Position numbers and translations under genes: made by a program. The notes under the pieces are model-generated. The model had not been told where the DNA came from. It saw only the letters and a program-made list of their open reading frames with translations, and made no database searches. Source: Lepturacanthus savala (taxonomy: Eukaryota > Chordata > Actinopteri > Scombriformes > Trichiuridae). From it: DNA of 64,000 bases. Shown here in pieces: positions 24,426 to 34,864 of the stretch. Position 1 is the stretch's first letter; each line of letters begins with the position of its first letter. Location: NCBI GenBank assembly GCA_030544235.1, contig CM060470.1:23455856-23519855 (forward strand), given 5' to 3'.

Positions 24426-25217
24426 GACAGCACAGTCTGCTCATTTTTGTTTTGACACCACAGAAACTAATTTAGCCTCAGAAAATAGGGCCGATGACGT
24501 TTTGTGAAAGCAGCTATTTTCACTCCCTGTTGATTTGAAATGCCTCTGACAGAACTCTTCCTATAAAAACAAAGGAACAAAAACACTAATAGAATGTGAG
24601 AGAGGCATGGAACACAAAAACAGACTATTTTTTTATGAATCATCAGCCTCACTTATCAGTCAAAGATTCTGGTTCATTTCTTTGTTGTGAGGACGTTTCA
24701 TGGTGGAACAGAGTTCCTGGTATTACCATGAGAAATGATGGCTTTTTAATCTTCACAGTGCAGTGTCCACAAAAGCTGCTTCTCTTCTGACTTAAACAAG
24801 CTTATCCAGCCAGCAATTTGAAACCACTGTGCCAAGATCAATAAAAGACTCATTACTAAGATTCACTTTTGTCTGCTTCATCACTTTTAAAGGCCATTGT
24901 CACTAAAATTCTTTGACATTCTGTCCCCTTTTTATTGTGTTTCCTAAAACTGCAGCTCCTTTATTGCAGTAGCAGCAAAGCAGCAATACTACTACTAGTA
25001 GTAGTAGTAGTAGTAGTAGTGGGAGGAGGAGGAGGAGTAGCTATCAATGTGGAGCGATTATTAGATACCTTGTGTAGATTGGTAGTAAAAGTACTGCATC
25101 ATATTATATAAAAGTACCCCACGTTTATTTAATTTACTTTATATAAATCGGCAGTGTTAATACAACACTTTAAGAGTTAATTAGTTAATTAGTTAACACT
25201 AGTAGTGTTAAAATTAA
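24426..25217. other. Gene-free stretch with a trinucleotide repeat
   Basis: A (ACT)n/(AGT)n tract (24986-25020), which is itself palindromic at its left edge, runs into a GGA run (25021-25035). No gene is recognised. Confidence 0.4.
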
Positions 25218-25330
25218 CCTTTATTAGAGATTAGATTTGATACAACTTCATTGATCCCTTTGGGAGGTTCCTCAGGGAAATTGAAGCTCCAACGCTTCAC
25301 TACAGCACTGTTATAAACTTAAGACATATA
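25218..25330 (-). mobile_element. LINE 3' tail fragment
   Basis: The inverse of 'cttcattgatccctttggga' (25247-25266) with the following CCTCAGGGAAATTGAAG is the common fish LINE 3'-tail pattern (GGGGAAATT...ATCAATAAAG). Only about 110 bases are recognisable. The AT-rich tract to 25690 is low-complexity. Confidence 0.45.
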
Positions 25331-25842
25331 AACAGAAGAGCAATATGCAAAAAAAAAATGATAATAATGATAAATAATAAATGACCTATTCTGTGTATGT
25401 TATAATATTCATTATTATGAATGATATAAATATCTAAATATAAATATATTAAGAGTATAAGTATAATAAATATATGCCATGAGTTAAGATATTGAATACA
25501 AGGATAATATATAATATACATAAATATATATAAAAATACTATATGCAAAGATAGGTTTATAGATACATATACATGTATACACACACATACATACATCCAA
25601 TAATAAAATAATAATATAGTATATACATGTAATATACATACAAGTATACGTATATATACACATACATACAATATATACAAGTGCATGTGTGCCTGTTTTT
25701 TCTATGAATTATTCATCTGAAAAAAACAAAAAACAAAACAAAAACTAAATTTATTACATACATGTACCTCAAAATTGTATTTAACTACAGTATTTGTGTA
25801 AATCTGTTTTGTTACATTTCATCGCTGTCTATAAGTACATTC

Positions 25843-25846
<4 letters not shown>

Positions 25847-25879
<33 letters not shown>
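25847..25879. repeat. (TG)n microsatellite
   Basis: About 16 TG units. Confidence 0.9.
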
Positions 25880-25883
<4 letters not shown>

Positions 25884-25889
25884 TTGTGC

Positions 25890-26360
25890 ACTGGAGGCTC
25901 ACAATTTCCATATCACACTTGTTTAAATTGCAGACTACCCCCTCTGAACCAGTTGTGATGTCATGAATCACTTGAATGTGGCCTTGAGCTGCTGGCCTTA
26001 ACCACAGATTATTAAGGTGCTCCAGAGGTCTGATGAGCTCATTCTCTCTAACTCCAGACTCTATTGATGGGAGGTGAACTCTGATCTCCTGCTTCTTTCT
26101 GGCCTCCACTGTCTCCCTGATTATGTCGTTGTCATCGAGGGTTTAATTGTTTGTTATCTTCTGGTGATTAAGATGTAGAATGACACACTCAGCTGGATTG
26201 TGACCCGTGTGTTCAGCTCGCTGTGTTTGTTCATCCTGTCTGTTCGCCCTTTGCACCATCTGCTCATTGGAATTTCATTAACATTCTGATTGCACAGAAA
26301 GTAGATGTCATTTCCTTCTTGCTCCTTTACTTGACTTAGTACAGTGTAAGTTTTCAAAGT
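25890..26360. promoter_or_regulatory. Candidate conserved non-coding element
   Basis: Higher-complexity, less AT-rich sequence with no open frame and no repeat signature. It contains several homeobox-like ATTA cores and a GGTTTAATTG block. The call rests on texture alone; no alignment was possible. Confidence 0.2.
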
Positions 26361-26410
26361 TACTCATGGAGATAAATTTACATTATGCAATCCATGATGA
26401 GTGAAATTCA

Positions 26411-27237
26411 CCTGTTGCCAGTGTTGGAAGTAACAGGTTACAAAACTAATAAATGACTGTAACAGTGAAAAAAATGGTAATATTTTACCCAGTTCAAATT
26501 TCAGTAATGTGCATTACAATGTGTTTTAACATGGATTAAAGTGGTGTTTTTTTTTTTTTTTTTTTTTAATACAAATTTGCTAAAATCACTGCACGATCAG
26601 CAGCAGTAAAATGTCAGTGCAAAAAACGTTTCACTTTCTTTTCCTTTTGGCTCATCAGACCTGCAGAAATGTTGGATAGCACATTCTCCAGATGGGCACA
26701 TGCTCATTACTTTACGTTTGTGAAACATAAAGATTTGAAGAAGATCAAAGTCAAATGCACTTTGTGTGCTACACCTAAAGAACTGTCCACTTCCTGAAAT
26801 AGCACCAGTAATTTAACATTTACAGAGGCTATAGTATGACAGCATGAGACTGATTATAAAACCACAAAACAGAAAAAAAATAATATTGTCCTGGTCTGAG
26901 ATTCTTCAGCCTCAAGAGGTTAGGAGACGTGTTGGAGTGTGTTGTTGAAGACATGAAAACCACTTTCAACAGTAGAATCACCAGCTTTTTGAAAACTTGT
27001 CAGGATGATCCCTGTTATGAGTAGCAGCAATAATGACAAAGGTGAGATATATTTATCGCTGTATCCATATTTCCAGTTGTTTTGATGAGAATAGCTTAAA
27101 CGTGATGCGATAGTAGTGTAATGCCTTAAATTATAAATACAATAATATCAAAATGTAACAAATCACATTGTTACATAACAGTAACAAGTAATAACGCATT
27201 ACAGTTTTGAAGTAACTTGTCCAACACTACCAGTTGC
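26411..27237. mobile_element. Complete non-autonomous hAT element with 8-bp target duplication
   Basis: Body 26419-27229. The left end CAGTGTTGGAAGTAAC and right end GAAGTAACTTGTCCAACACTA are inverted. Flanks CCTGTTGC (26411-26418) and CCAGTTGC (27230-27237) match at 7 of 8 bases, the expected hAT target duplication length. There is no transposase. A BED/transposase-like vestige may be present near 26650-26800. Internal sequence is shared in inverse with the split copy at 30312-37070. Confidence 0.8.
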
Positions 27238-28284
27238 TAGCAATTTAATTGGAGACTAATCTCTATAAATATCTGCATGTTAATATGCAGAATCTGTAGT
27301 GAGACACAATTATTTTGTAACAGTTATTTTGAAACAGTTCCAGAGTCGCCTGCAGTCCATGTACTATCTATCTGACCAATCACATTTAAACTGTGGTTGC
27401 TATGTTTGCATGCAAGCAACAAGTTCATGTGGAGAGTTGTACAGTTGTACAGTTGTACAATGGTCAAATATTATCTCGGGACTTTCAGTCTATTTAGTGC
27501 AATAGCATCTGTGCATCTGTTGCATCAAACCTGCTTCATATGATTTGGTCTCAAAATCTGACTCATTTTATTTAAAAGTCAAATTCAGTTGCTCAGTATT
27601 GTGCTACGCTGATACAAAAAACAAATGTGATTTATTCAGCCTCACGCGGAGCACAATAAAAATGTTTTGCCACGCTGATACCAAATAAAATGTGTGATTT
27701 ATTTAGCCTCAGCAGCCATAAATGTTGTGTCTTGCACTAATTCTTCAGGTGGAATTGACTATCAGAAAGAATCAATAATAATTGGAAATCATTATGTATT
27801 CATTAAAATTAGATAATTAATTAATATTAAGTTCTAGAATTACAGGGCACCACCTCTCGGTTGAGAGATAGTCAATTCTCTGATTCAGTCTCATGAATTG
27901 TAATAAACTATTCATTTGAATGTCTGATTAACAATTAACTTCATTATAGAAACCAGGATCATCATATTAATAGCTCTTAATAGTTGAAGGATTCAGAGTT
28001 ATAAAGTAGAGGCAAAATTCATTATTGGACAATATTAAAGAGGCAGCATGTATTACTCAAAATCATTTATTCACAAAAATACAAAAGTAAAAACACAATA
28101 AACAATCTAAATTAAATGGGTCTATGTACATGTGAATGTGCGTGGATGGATGCTGTGTGTATGTATGTGCGTGTCTGTGGGGGGGGGACTACAAAGATGG
28201 CTGCCGTGGTGGCTGTTCTATGTAGTCCAGGCCATGTGGGACTCTGTCTGCTGAGAACAAAGGGAAAATGGCTGACCATGCTAA
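27238..28284. other. Gene-free stretch
   Basis: AT-rich with a short repeated 'acagttgt' tract (27438-27460) and two related blocks (about 27605-27650 and 27670-27715, both with ATACxAAxxAAATGTGATTTATT and CAGCCTCA words). These look like a small tandem duplication inside an unidentified repeat. No gene is recognised. Confidence 0.35.
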
Positions 28285-28297
28285 TGTGTGTGTGTGT

Positions 28298-28369
<72 letters not shown>
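28285..28369. repeat. (GT)n microsatellite
   Basis: About 42 GT units with one 'tct' interruption. Long Thr-His and Val-Cys ORFs over it are artefacts. Confidence 0.95.
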
Positions 28370-28371
<2 letters not shown>

Positions 28372-29049
28372 GCTTAATGACACTTTGTGTATGTTTCAAG
28401 GTATCATGTTAAAGAATGGTTTGTATCATGCAGGTTGGGACACCAACATCAAACTAAACCTTCTTACAAACCTAAAACACAGTGAACTGTAGCCTATGAT
28501 CTCATCACATGAACAAAGTTCAACAGTCTTGCTTAACCGTGTTTGTTAATGTTCTGTTCTGCCCAAGTCATGTTACCAGTGGAAAGGAAGAGAAGGGTTG
28601 CTCTCTGGTTCTGCTTCCTTGAGTAGCTGCAGATGTTGCAGCTGTGGTGTTCGTTGAGGAGTAGATCCGTCGTGTGGGTTGTGTTGCTCTTTGTTAATCC
28701 TTGGCTCTGGTTGTAGAACCAGGCCTGAGTTTCTGTAGTGCTGCTGGCTGGACGTCGTTGAGTCCTTGGTCATTTGCAGGTCCGTGAGACACTGAAAGCA
28801 GCTGGATAATCCCTTTTAGAGCAGAGAAGCTGCTGAAGACTTCAGTCCTGCAGCTTCTCCTGCTACAGAGCGGTGCTCTGCTGATGAGCAGGAGCCCAGG
28901 AAAGAGTGTGGAGTTGGTGTTGGAGAAGAGTCTTGAAGAGAGTCTAAGAGTTAGAGAGCGAGAGAGGGAGTGGGGCAAAAGGCCGGTGCCTTTATGCCTC
29001 TGGTGACATCCCCTGAAGGTGTGAGACAGGGTTTACTGTCAGGAGAAGG
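28370..29049. other. Unidentified, moderately GC-rich stretch
   Basis: Open frames on both strands (for example 28694-28978 minus, 94 codons) contain no recognisable domain. The composition and adjacency to a LINE fragment suggest retroelement-derived sequence, but this is not demonstrated. Confidence 0.3.
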
Positions 29050-29865
29050 GTCACAAGATCCAGGCTCAGCCAGGCAGCTGGCTGAAGATGTGTATCACCT
29101 TTGTGGGCACAACACTCAGTCATGGTCAACATGCTGCTATAGTGTCCTTCCACCGCTGCTCTGTGAACAGCGTATAGACATAATGCATCAGAGCACGGTG
29201 AGTATCAGCAGCAGACAGGAGAGCTCTCCAGACATTCAGGCTGTAAAAACACAGCCTGGAAAATAATTGGATTCCCTCTCCCCCTACTGGAAGACACCTT
29301 CAGATCATGCTGCCTCTGTAGAGCCGGCAGCTCTTGAAGGAGGCAATCACCCCTGACAACATCTCTTCTCTCTGCTGCCATCTGGAAGGAGCCACAGAGC
29401 TTTAAAAGCCCACACTTTCAGACTCAATAAACAGCTTTTACCCATGAGTCGTCACTGAACGCTGACCACCCACCTACCTGCTCCTCCCCCAACACCAGCA
29501 TAACACTCTACACCACAGGACGAACAGCTGGAACACCATTTACATGCAATGAGTAAAAGTGCAACAAGAACTGTAAATATCTATAATGTGCAACAGTCTT
29601 TTATAAGGTGCAATAGCAATATAGTAAAATGTACAATAGAAGCTTCTGATATGTTACTTGACTTTGGGTGATTCAATCTGATAATTAGAATTTGGGTGAT
29701 GTGGAAAGTGAGTCCTATCTTCTTTGAATTGTACAAATTATAGTGATTTTAGATTATCAAATCATCATGAATCATATGATTAACGATCCATCTTAGTAGC
29801 TGCACAGCAAATGTCTTTGTACGTCAATGTTCAATGACAATAAACTTTCAATTCTATCCAAATAG
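29050..29865 (+). mobile_element. Rex1/CR1-like LINE, C-terminal and 3' end
   Basis: The + strand encodes a broken peptide with LFSLLPSGRSHRALKA followed by RLNKQLLP, matching the C-terminal 'LPSGRRYR...TTRLxxSFxP' block of fish Rex1/CR1-type polymerases. It then runs into a 3' tail with CAATGACAATAAACTTTCAATTCTAT-like sequence at about 29835-29860, the expected LINE terminus. Frames carry stops; the 5' part is missing. Confidence 0.6.
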
Positions 29866-30311
29866 GAACGAAAAGGCAAAAAGATAATTGTCACCAGTAT
29901 TTTTCTGATCCTATCGAATAATTTACAATGTCATTAGATGTTCCTTTCCTATTATTGTCTTCAAAATTTCACATATATATATATATATTTGTTTGGAAAT
30001 CTTTGCTTTATGTTTTCCGCATTAGAACTCTGGCTTCAAATGACAAAAACACTTGTAGAGAGTTGGATCATCTTGAAACAGCCTAGCTGAAACCCTGATC
30101 ATACATTTGAAGAGTTTGTGCTGAGTGGAACAGGGGAACATGTGGCAGGGAGGCTGTCTAGGAAGGACACAGTTTGAATCCTTGATGTTTTGATCATGTT
30201 TAGATGAGTTAGTGTCCTTGAGAAAAATCAGCCACAAGCCAAAATCAGTTCAGCTCAGTTCAGACAACTCTATTTGTATAAATAAGATGGATCATTTCAG
30301 GCTGCTATCGC

Positions 30312-30445
30312 CAGTGTTGGGCAAGTTATTCTAAAACTGTATTGCATTATTTATTACTTGTTACTGTCATGTCAAAGTAATGAATTAAAGTATTATGTTA
30401 CTGTATGCTAATGTAAGGCATTACACAACTATTGCACTATTTGAC
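30312..30445 (-). mobile_element. hAT terminus, one end of a split element
   Basis: Begins CAGTGTTGGGCAAGTTATT and continues with GTATTGCATTATTTATTACTTGTTACTGT and GTAAGGCATTACAC. This is the inverse of the right end of the intact hAT at 26419-27229. It breaks off at about 30445, where the palindrome array begins; matching hAT sequence resumes at about 36743. Confidence 0.7.
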
Positions 30446-30449
30446 TCAG

Positions 30450-30775
30450 TATCATGTTATAACGTGATATGTATCATGTTATTTTGTGATATGAAATTAT
30501 CACGTTATTTCATGATGTGGTATTTTCATTATAACATGAAATTATCATGTCATAATGTGAAAATATCACGTTATAAAGTGATGTGAAATTATCACATTAT
30601 AACATGATGTCAAATTATCACATTAACAAGGTCAACGTCTCGTCAACGATATAATAAACTATCATATTATTTCATGATACACAACTATCACGTTATTCAG
30701 AGCTATGCAACAATCACGTTATTTCATGATAAGCTTTTACCATGTTATTTCATGATATGTGGCAGCTCTGAGCTG
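30450..30775. repeat. Array of short palindromes around TATCACGTTAT (left array)
   Basis: About a dozen or more degenerate copies, in both orientations, of an 11-base core (TATCACGTTAT / ATAACGTGATA), often as back-to-back palindromes and spaced 20-40 bases. A related array in the same style lies at 36607-36742, so the pair bounds a 6.3-kb insertion. Such clustered sites look like transposase-binding subterminal repeats; no family could be named. Confidence 0.65.
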
Positions 30776-30820
30776 CCGTCTACCAGCACGTTTTCCTTTT
30801 ACTTCACGTCATTGAGAATC

Positions 30821-30910
30821 ATGGCTGAAAATGTGGATTCTCCACTCTCGAAATTTCTTAAATATCGGGGTGTTCCAGAGGACTGTCTCCTTCGAATGGA
30901 GCAAGATCAT
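30821..30910 (+). CDS. Putative first coding exon of a repeat-borne gene (unrecognised)
   Basis: An ATG at 30821 opens exactly 30 codons up to a donor-like GTACGT at 30911 (phase 0). The peptide contains SKFLKYRGVPEDCLLRMEQD, a short helical, charged start reminiscent of the N-termini of SAM-like proteins found in fish repeats. No second exon was identified in the expected place. It sits just inside the left palindrome array, so it probably belonged to the inserted element. It may equally be chance. Confidence 0.25.
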
Positions 30911-31499
30911 GTACGTGTATTTTACTGTTTAGCTATGTCCTCAAATTGAAGTTTTCCGTAGAACCGCTGTGCTGAATTTGGCTACTAAAGCTGCTGTAGT
31001 GCAGTGCGCAGCTCTGCTAAAATTCGGTAAATATGTGGCCTTATGTCAGCTATAAACTCTGACACATGTCTGTATTTTTCAATTTTTGTGCATTAAGACC
31101 AATGTTGTTGACAGCATGCAGTCTTAAAACCGCAATGGTAAGCTAATTAGTAAGGGGGTGTAGCATAGTGCTAGCTACTTGGCTTCTCCAGTAGCCTAAA
31201 GGAGAGAGTCTGTGCCCAAGCGCCGTCCTGTTCTGGACCCTACAGTTAGCACCGGGAACTTCGGGAAAACGCTCCCTCTTAAGTCTCAAAACGGCAATTT
31301 GAAATGCCCACAGTTGTTTATTCACATTCACAAGGCAACTATTTTTGTATTAAAGGTTTTCTTATATATGATGATTAAATATCCAATCCAATTTAAAATA
31401 GGCTATATGGTAAAATAGCCAATACAGAAACAGGCTAAACTTAAAAAAAAGCAAAAGTAATGATTCACACTCTCTACTGATGCTTATATACCCCTACAT

Positions 31500-31637
31500 C
31501 ACATAATCAAAATCTACCTTCATCAATTAGGTAAAACACACTTTTTTCAAGGTGATAAGTAGCAGATTTCCAATGCATCTTTTTGACCTTGGAAAAAGTG
31601 TGCTCCATTAAATTGATGAAAGTAGATCTTTAATGTG
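31500..31637. repeat. Hairpin-forming inverted repeat
   Basis: Arms 31500-31553 and 31585-31637 are imperfect inverses (shared AATCTACCTTCATCAATT / CACACTTTTTtCAAGGT words), separated by about 30 bases. It is non-coding, in the gap between the 30-codon exon and the piggyBac remnant. Possibly a tiny MITE. Confidence 0.6.
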
Positions 31638-31931
31638 ATAGAATGGGATCAATAAAAGGAACCATTACTATTGCAATTTGTTCTATATTGTTTGGTCTTA
31701 TTCAAGCTATAGATTGACTGGACCATTAGTGATTTGAGTTTAATAATCTCATTTTAAGCTATATGGGCTCCTGAGACCCAGCCCATTCATTTATGTCCTT
31801 TACAATGGACAGAGTTATGGAGTTACCTTATCAAGCCCTATAGCATTATGTAGAGGGCATCCTGGGCTTTCCAGTGATGTGTCATGTTATGGAATTGTAT
31901 GCTGGGAACTATATTTTTTTTCTCTATCAAG

Positions 31932-33795
31932 ATGGCCGCCATACCAACATGCACATTTTATGGAAAGAGGAAAGGTAAGCCAAATATTCTTTATCTATTG
32001 CTGTTTTTACCATGATAATTATATATATTCTTGTTCATTAACATATCAATAACAATATTTTTGCATTTGAAAACAGTTTCATTATTTATGTTTTGAAATA
32101 ACATTTAATGAATGTCAACTATAGTGGACACCAGGACCATTTTAATGTATTTAATGACTGAACATTGTTGTAGGAGAAAGAAGTAAAGCAGAGAGGATTT
32201 TATACAAGATAATAGAGGGAGATTCAGATTTGGAGCTTTCAAATGAGGAAAAGGATGAAGATGATGAGTGCCGTATTTTCCGGACTATAAGTCGCGTTTT
32301 TTTACATAGTTTGGCCGGGGATGCGACTTATACTCTGGAGCAACTTATGTGTGAAATTATTAATACATTATTACTGGTATATCATTTCACATGTTATTTT
32401 TACACTGAACCGCAAGATGGGGCTCTATGCTTGTGTTGATAATTTCAACATTGGTGGTAATTTTTAAAAACAACTAAGAATGGCTTAACAAAAACGGCAC
32501 TGAAAGGAAAATCATATTCTGCAGATTACAAGCTGCAAGTAGTAAAATATGATGCCTGACGTCAGCGACGTAGAAGAGGAAGTGCCGCGTCTTCTATCTC
32601 CGGAGTTAGAGGAGTTGATGAAAAGTGACACAGAGGATGAAGATTTGGATTTTAGTTAGCGGATATTTGGAGTGACACAGATGGTTTTGGTAAACTTATT
32701 ATTGGAATAACTATTAATATGTTATGTTAACATACCAGGCATGTTCTCAGTTGTGTTATGTCAGCACCGTTCAGCCTGTTGTTGCCTCTATCTTTATTTT
32801 AAATTGTTCGTCATTTAAATTTTAAATGACATGTCTGTTCTTGGTGTTGGATTTTATCAAATAAATTGTGGTAACTTGTCAAAACAAAGGACCACAAACG
32901 TGGATGTTGAGTTTCACTTTTTATTGCTAGACAAAAACAATACATTCCTTCCAGTCCCGGGGAGAATGACAACTCGCGCATGCGCGGAAACATCACTCTT
33001 CTTCAGTAAACCTTCTTGCCACAATGATCACACAGCGGTACCCACTGGATAAACAATCAATTGCCCCCTAATTACCTCTGCTTCACAACATAAATTTCCC
33101 CCCAAAATGCGACTTATACTCCAGTGTGACTTATATATGTTTTTTTCTTCTTTATTATGCATTTTATGGCTGGTGCGACTTGTACTCCGGAGCGACTTAT
33201 AGTCCAGAAAATACAGTATCAGTCTGTGATAGAGGAAGATGATGAAGAAGGAGAGAAAGAAGATGCAGAAGGTTCTGATGAGACAGACTCAGCGGCAGGT
33301 TGTTGTGCTCTGTGGGCAAGGAAACTACAAGAGTATCACTCAATACTACTGCCCAGGAAATCAAGGTTTTCTTTGGCCTATCAGTACACATGGCCTGCCT
33401 TGGCTATCCCAGAGTCAAAATGTTTTGGGCTAAGAAAACTAAAGTGCCAGTTATTAGCAGGAAAACGACAAGGGATAGGTTCTACAAACTAAGAAGCTCA
33501 CTCAAGATTGTCAATGATCTGGATGTAACTGAAGAGGCAAAGAAGGCAGACATTCTTTGGAAAGTCAGACCATTGCTTTCCACACAGCCTTCCAAGGTGT
33601 GAAAAAGTGTGCATTGATGAGCAAATCATCCTGTTCACAGGCTGCTGCTCAGTCCGGCAGTATGTGCCAGGAAAGCCAAACCCTACTGGCTTAAAGGTTT
33701 TTGTGCTTGCCTCGCCAAATGGTCTGGTCCTGGATTTCAAGGTCTATCAGGGCAAGCACACATTCAGGGGCCAAATGGTGACTCCCTGAAAGAAG
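31932..33795 (+). pseudogene. piggyBac transposase pseudogene, split by a pogo-like element
   Basis: A first exon (31932-31974) ends at GTAAGC, and a second starts after a TTGTAG acceptor at 32174 in matching phase. The second encodes the acidic N-terminal block (ERILYKIIEGDSDLELSNEE) typical of piggyBac/PGBD proteins. That exon is broken at 32271 by a pogo-like element and resumes at 33219 (VIEEDDEEGEKEDAEG). After a missing stretch come NTTAQEIKVFFGLS (about 33355) and DRFYKLRSSL (about 33475). A frame change leads to CIDEQIILFTG...RQYVPGKPNPTGLK and VLDFKVYQG (33607-33765), the conserved catalytic-core neighbourhood. The rest of the core and the C-terminus are absent. Frameshifts and deletion make it non-functional. 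Confidence 0.75.
32271..33216. mobile_element. Pogo/Tigger-like non-autonomous element
   Basis: Left end CCGTATTTTCCGGACTATAAGTCGC and right end GCGACTTATAGTCCAGAAAATACAG are inverted. The right flank is TA and the left flank TG, a decayed TA target. GCGACTTATACTCC-type subterminal repeats recur at 32323-32340, 33108-33125 and 33165-33200. Inside, a short stretch near 32490-32545 reads as a HTH-like 'KSYSADYKLQVVKY' followed by stops, and an acidic stretch lies near 32580-32660; both are relics of a pogo-type transposase. A second family member is at 44966-46013. Confidence 0.7.
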
Positions 33796-33849
33796 CTTTC
33801 ATGAGCACACATGTTTTGATAATGTTTAAGTCTTTAAGGATGCATGCTC

Positions 33850-34148
33850 TCAGGAAAAGATACAACTCGCTTCATCATCTGTGGTAGGTAAGTGTAAGAA
33901 ATTCTCTGCCATAATAAGGCAACACATGTCAAACACTGTTTCATCACAAGGACATGGTCCTCTCTGTTGACATTCTTCTTTGCAAGCCTCCACTGTTTCC
34001 TGAGAGACTTGTTTCAGGTAATCTTGTCCTCCAAATAGATGAGGCAGGGTGTACATGAGAATTGGGCGTCCACTTGGAGCTATTGCATTCCTGCTCTTTC
34101 GAGCGACATGGGTATTCCACAACTGGGCAACTTGCTGCAGTTCCTCCT
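33850..34148 (-). pseudogene. C-terminal exon of an integrase-like transposon protein
   Basis: The minus strand shows an acceptor-like TTATTATTAG ending about 34149. An open stretch of about 95 codons follows, containing LWNTHVARKSRNAIAPSGRP, then MYTLPHLFGGQDYL, a Cys-rich segment with PCDETVFDMCCLIMAEN, and an acidic end. The 'WNxHxIRxSRN...PSGRP' pattern resembles the tail of rve/IS3-like integrase proteins encoded by fish repeats (inference from memory of the pattern). No catalytic core is seen upstream; a Gypsy element occupies that side. It could alternatively be a fragment of a host gene captured by the element. Confidence 0.35.
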
Positions 34149-34269
34149 AATAATAATAACAAAAGAACATTATGGAAATTGTTACTTACACTATAATATT
34201 GACAGCTTTTTCAAAACTTGTCATTTGGCTTGTCTATTTTGTCAAAGATTGCTCCTGACGAGGTTTATC

Positions 34270-34410
34270 GTTTAAGGCTTTTACTTGGAACTCCGGTAGC
34301 AGTACATACAACAAGTGTATCTGGCCATTAGTGTATCACTTCCGTAACTACCTACGTATACGTCACAGTATATGCGCAGACACATTTCAACTACTGTATA
34401 TGACATCTCT
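34270..34410 (-). mobile_element. Possible LTR fragment of the Gypsy element
   Basis: On the minus strand a purine tract (GAAGGGAGAGA) immediately precedes TGTCATATACAG at about 34405, the usual polypurine-tract/LTR junction. A near-duplicate of this junction (AAGGGGAAGATGTCATAGCACA) lies about 75 bases upstream at 34465-34486. Another G-rich purine tract lies at about 34635. The other LTR was not found, so the LTR length and ends are uncertain. Confidence 0.3.
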
Positions 34411-34864
34411 CCCTTCAAAATGGGTTATTCCTCTTAACACCAACCAACCTTAACACGGTTGTGCTATGACATCTTCCCCTTCACATGGGTTGCATACACT
34501 GAACACAAATCTCCTTATGTTTCTGTAAATCCGATAAATAAACTTTCTGTTGTGAACATATATCAGCATTGTCAACATAGAAGCCATTTCAATACAAGAT
34601 TTTTTTTTTCACTTTTTTTCAAATTTCTCATTTCCCCCCCTTTGTGTGTGTGTGTGTGTATACCCCCCCAAAGGCCATATGTCCAATAAACAGGTCAAGC
34701 CTGTTGACTGGTTTGCACACCTGTCCAGATCTGGTCACAGTCTGACCACATGCTGGGCTTACATGTGTAGCTACACTCTGTCTGGTGGGAACAGTCTCTA
34801 ACGTATCAGAGTGGGTGTCTGTCCCTGTGTTCCCACTGGTTGCTGGTGGGGAAGACTCGGGAAC

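Noticed and set aside
24986..25035. CRISPR-like regular repeats
   Set aside because: A simple trinucleotide microsatellite; no spacers. The organism is a vertebrate.
25300..25686. 128-codon minus-strand ORF rich in Ile, Tyr and Leu
   Set aside because: Low-complexity AT-rich sequence next to a LINE tail; no protein-like organisation.
28112..28412. Thr-His and Val-Cys repeat ORFs
   Set aside because: Translations of the (GT)n microsatellite.
28694..28978. 94-codon minus-strand ORF with Ser/Leu-rich composition
   Set aside because: No domain, no splice or promoter support; adjacent to LINE sequence and frames are open on both strands.
30450..30775. Palindrome array as a CRISPR array or bacterial operator cluster
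   Set aside because: Repeats are short, degenerate and irregularly spaced, and the context is a vertebrate transposon island.
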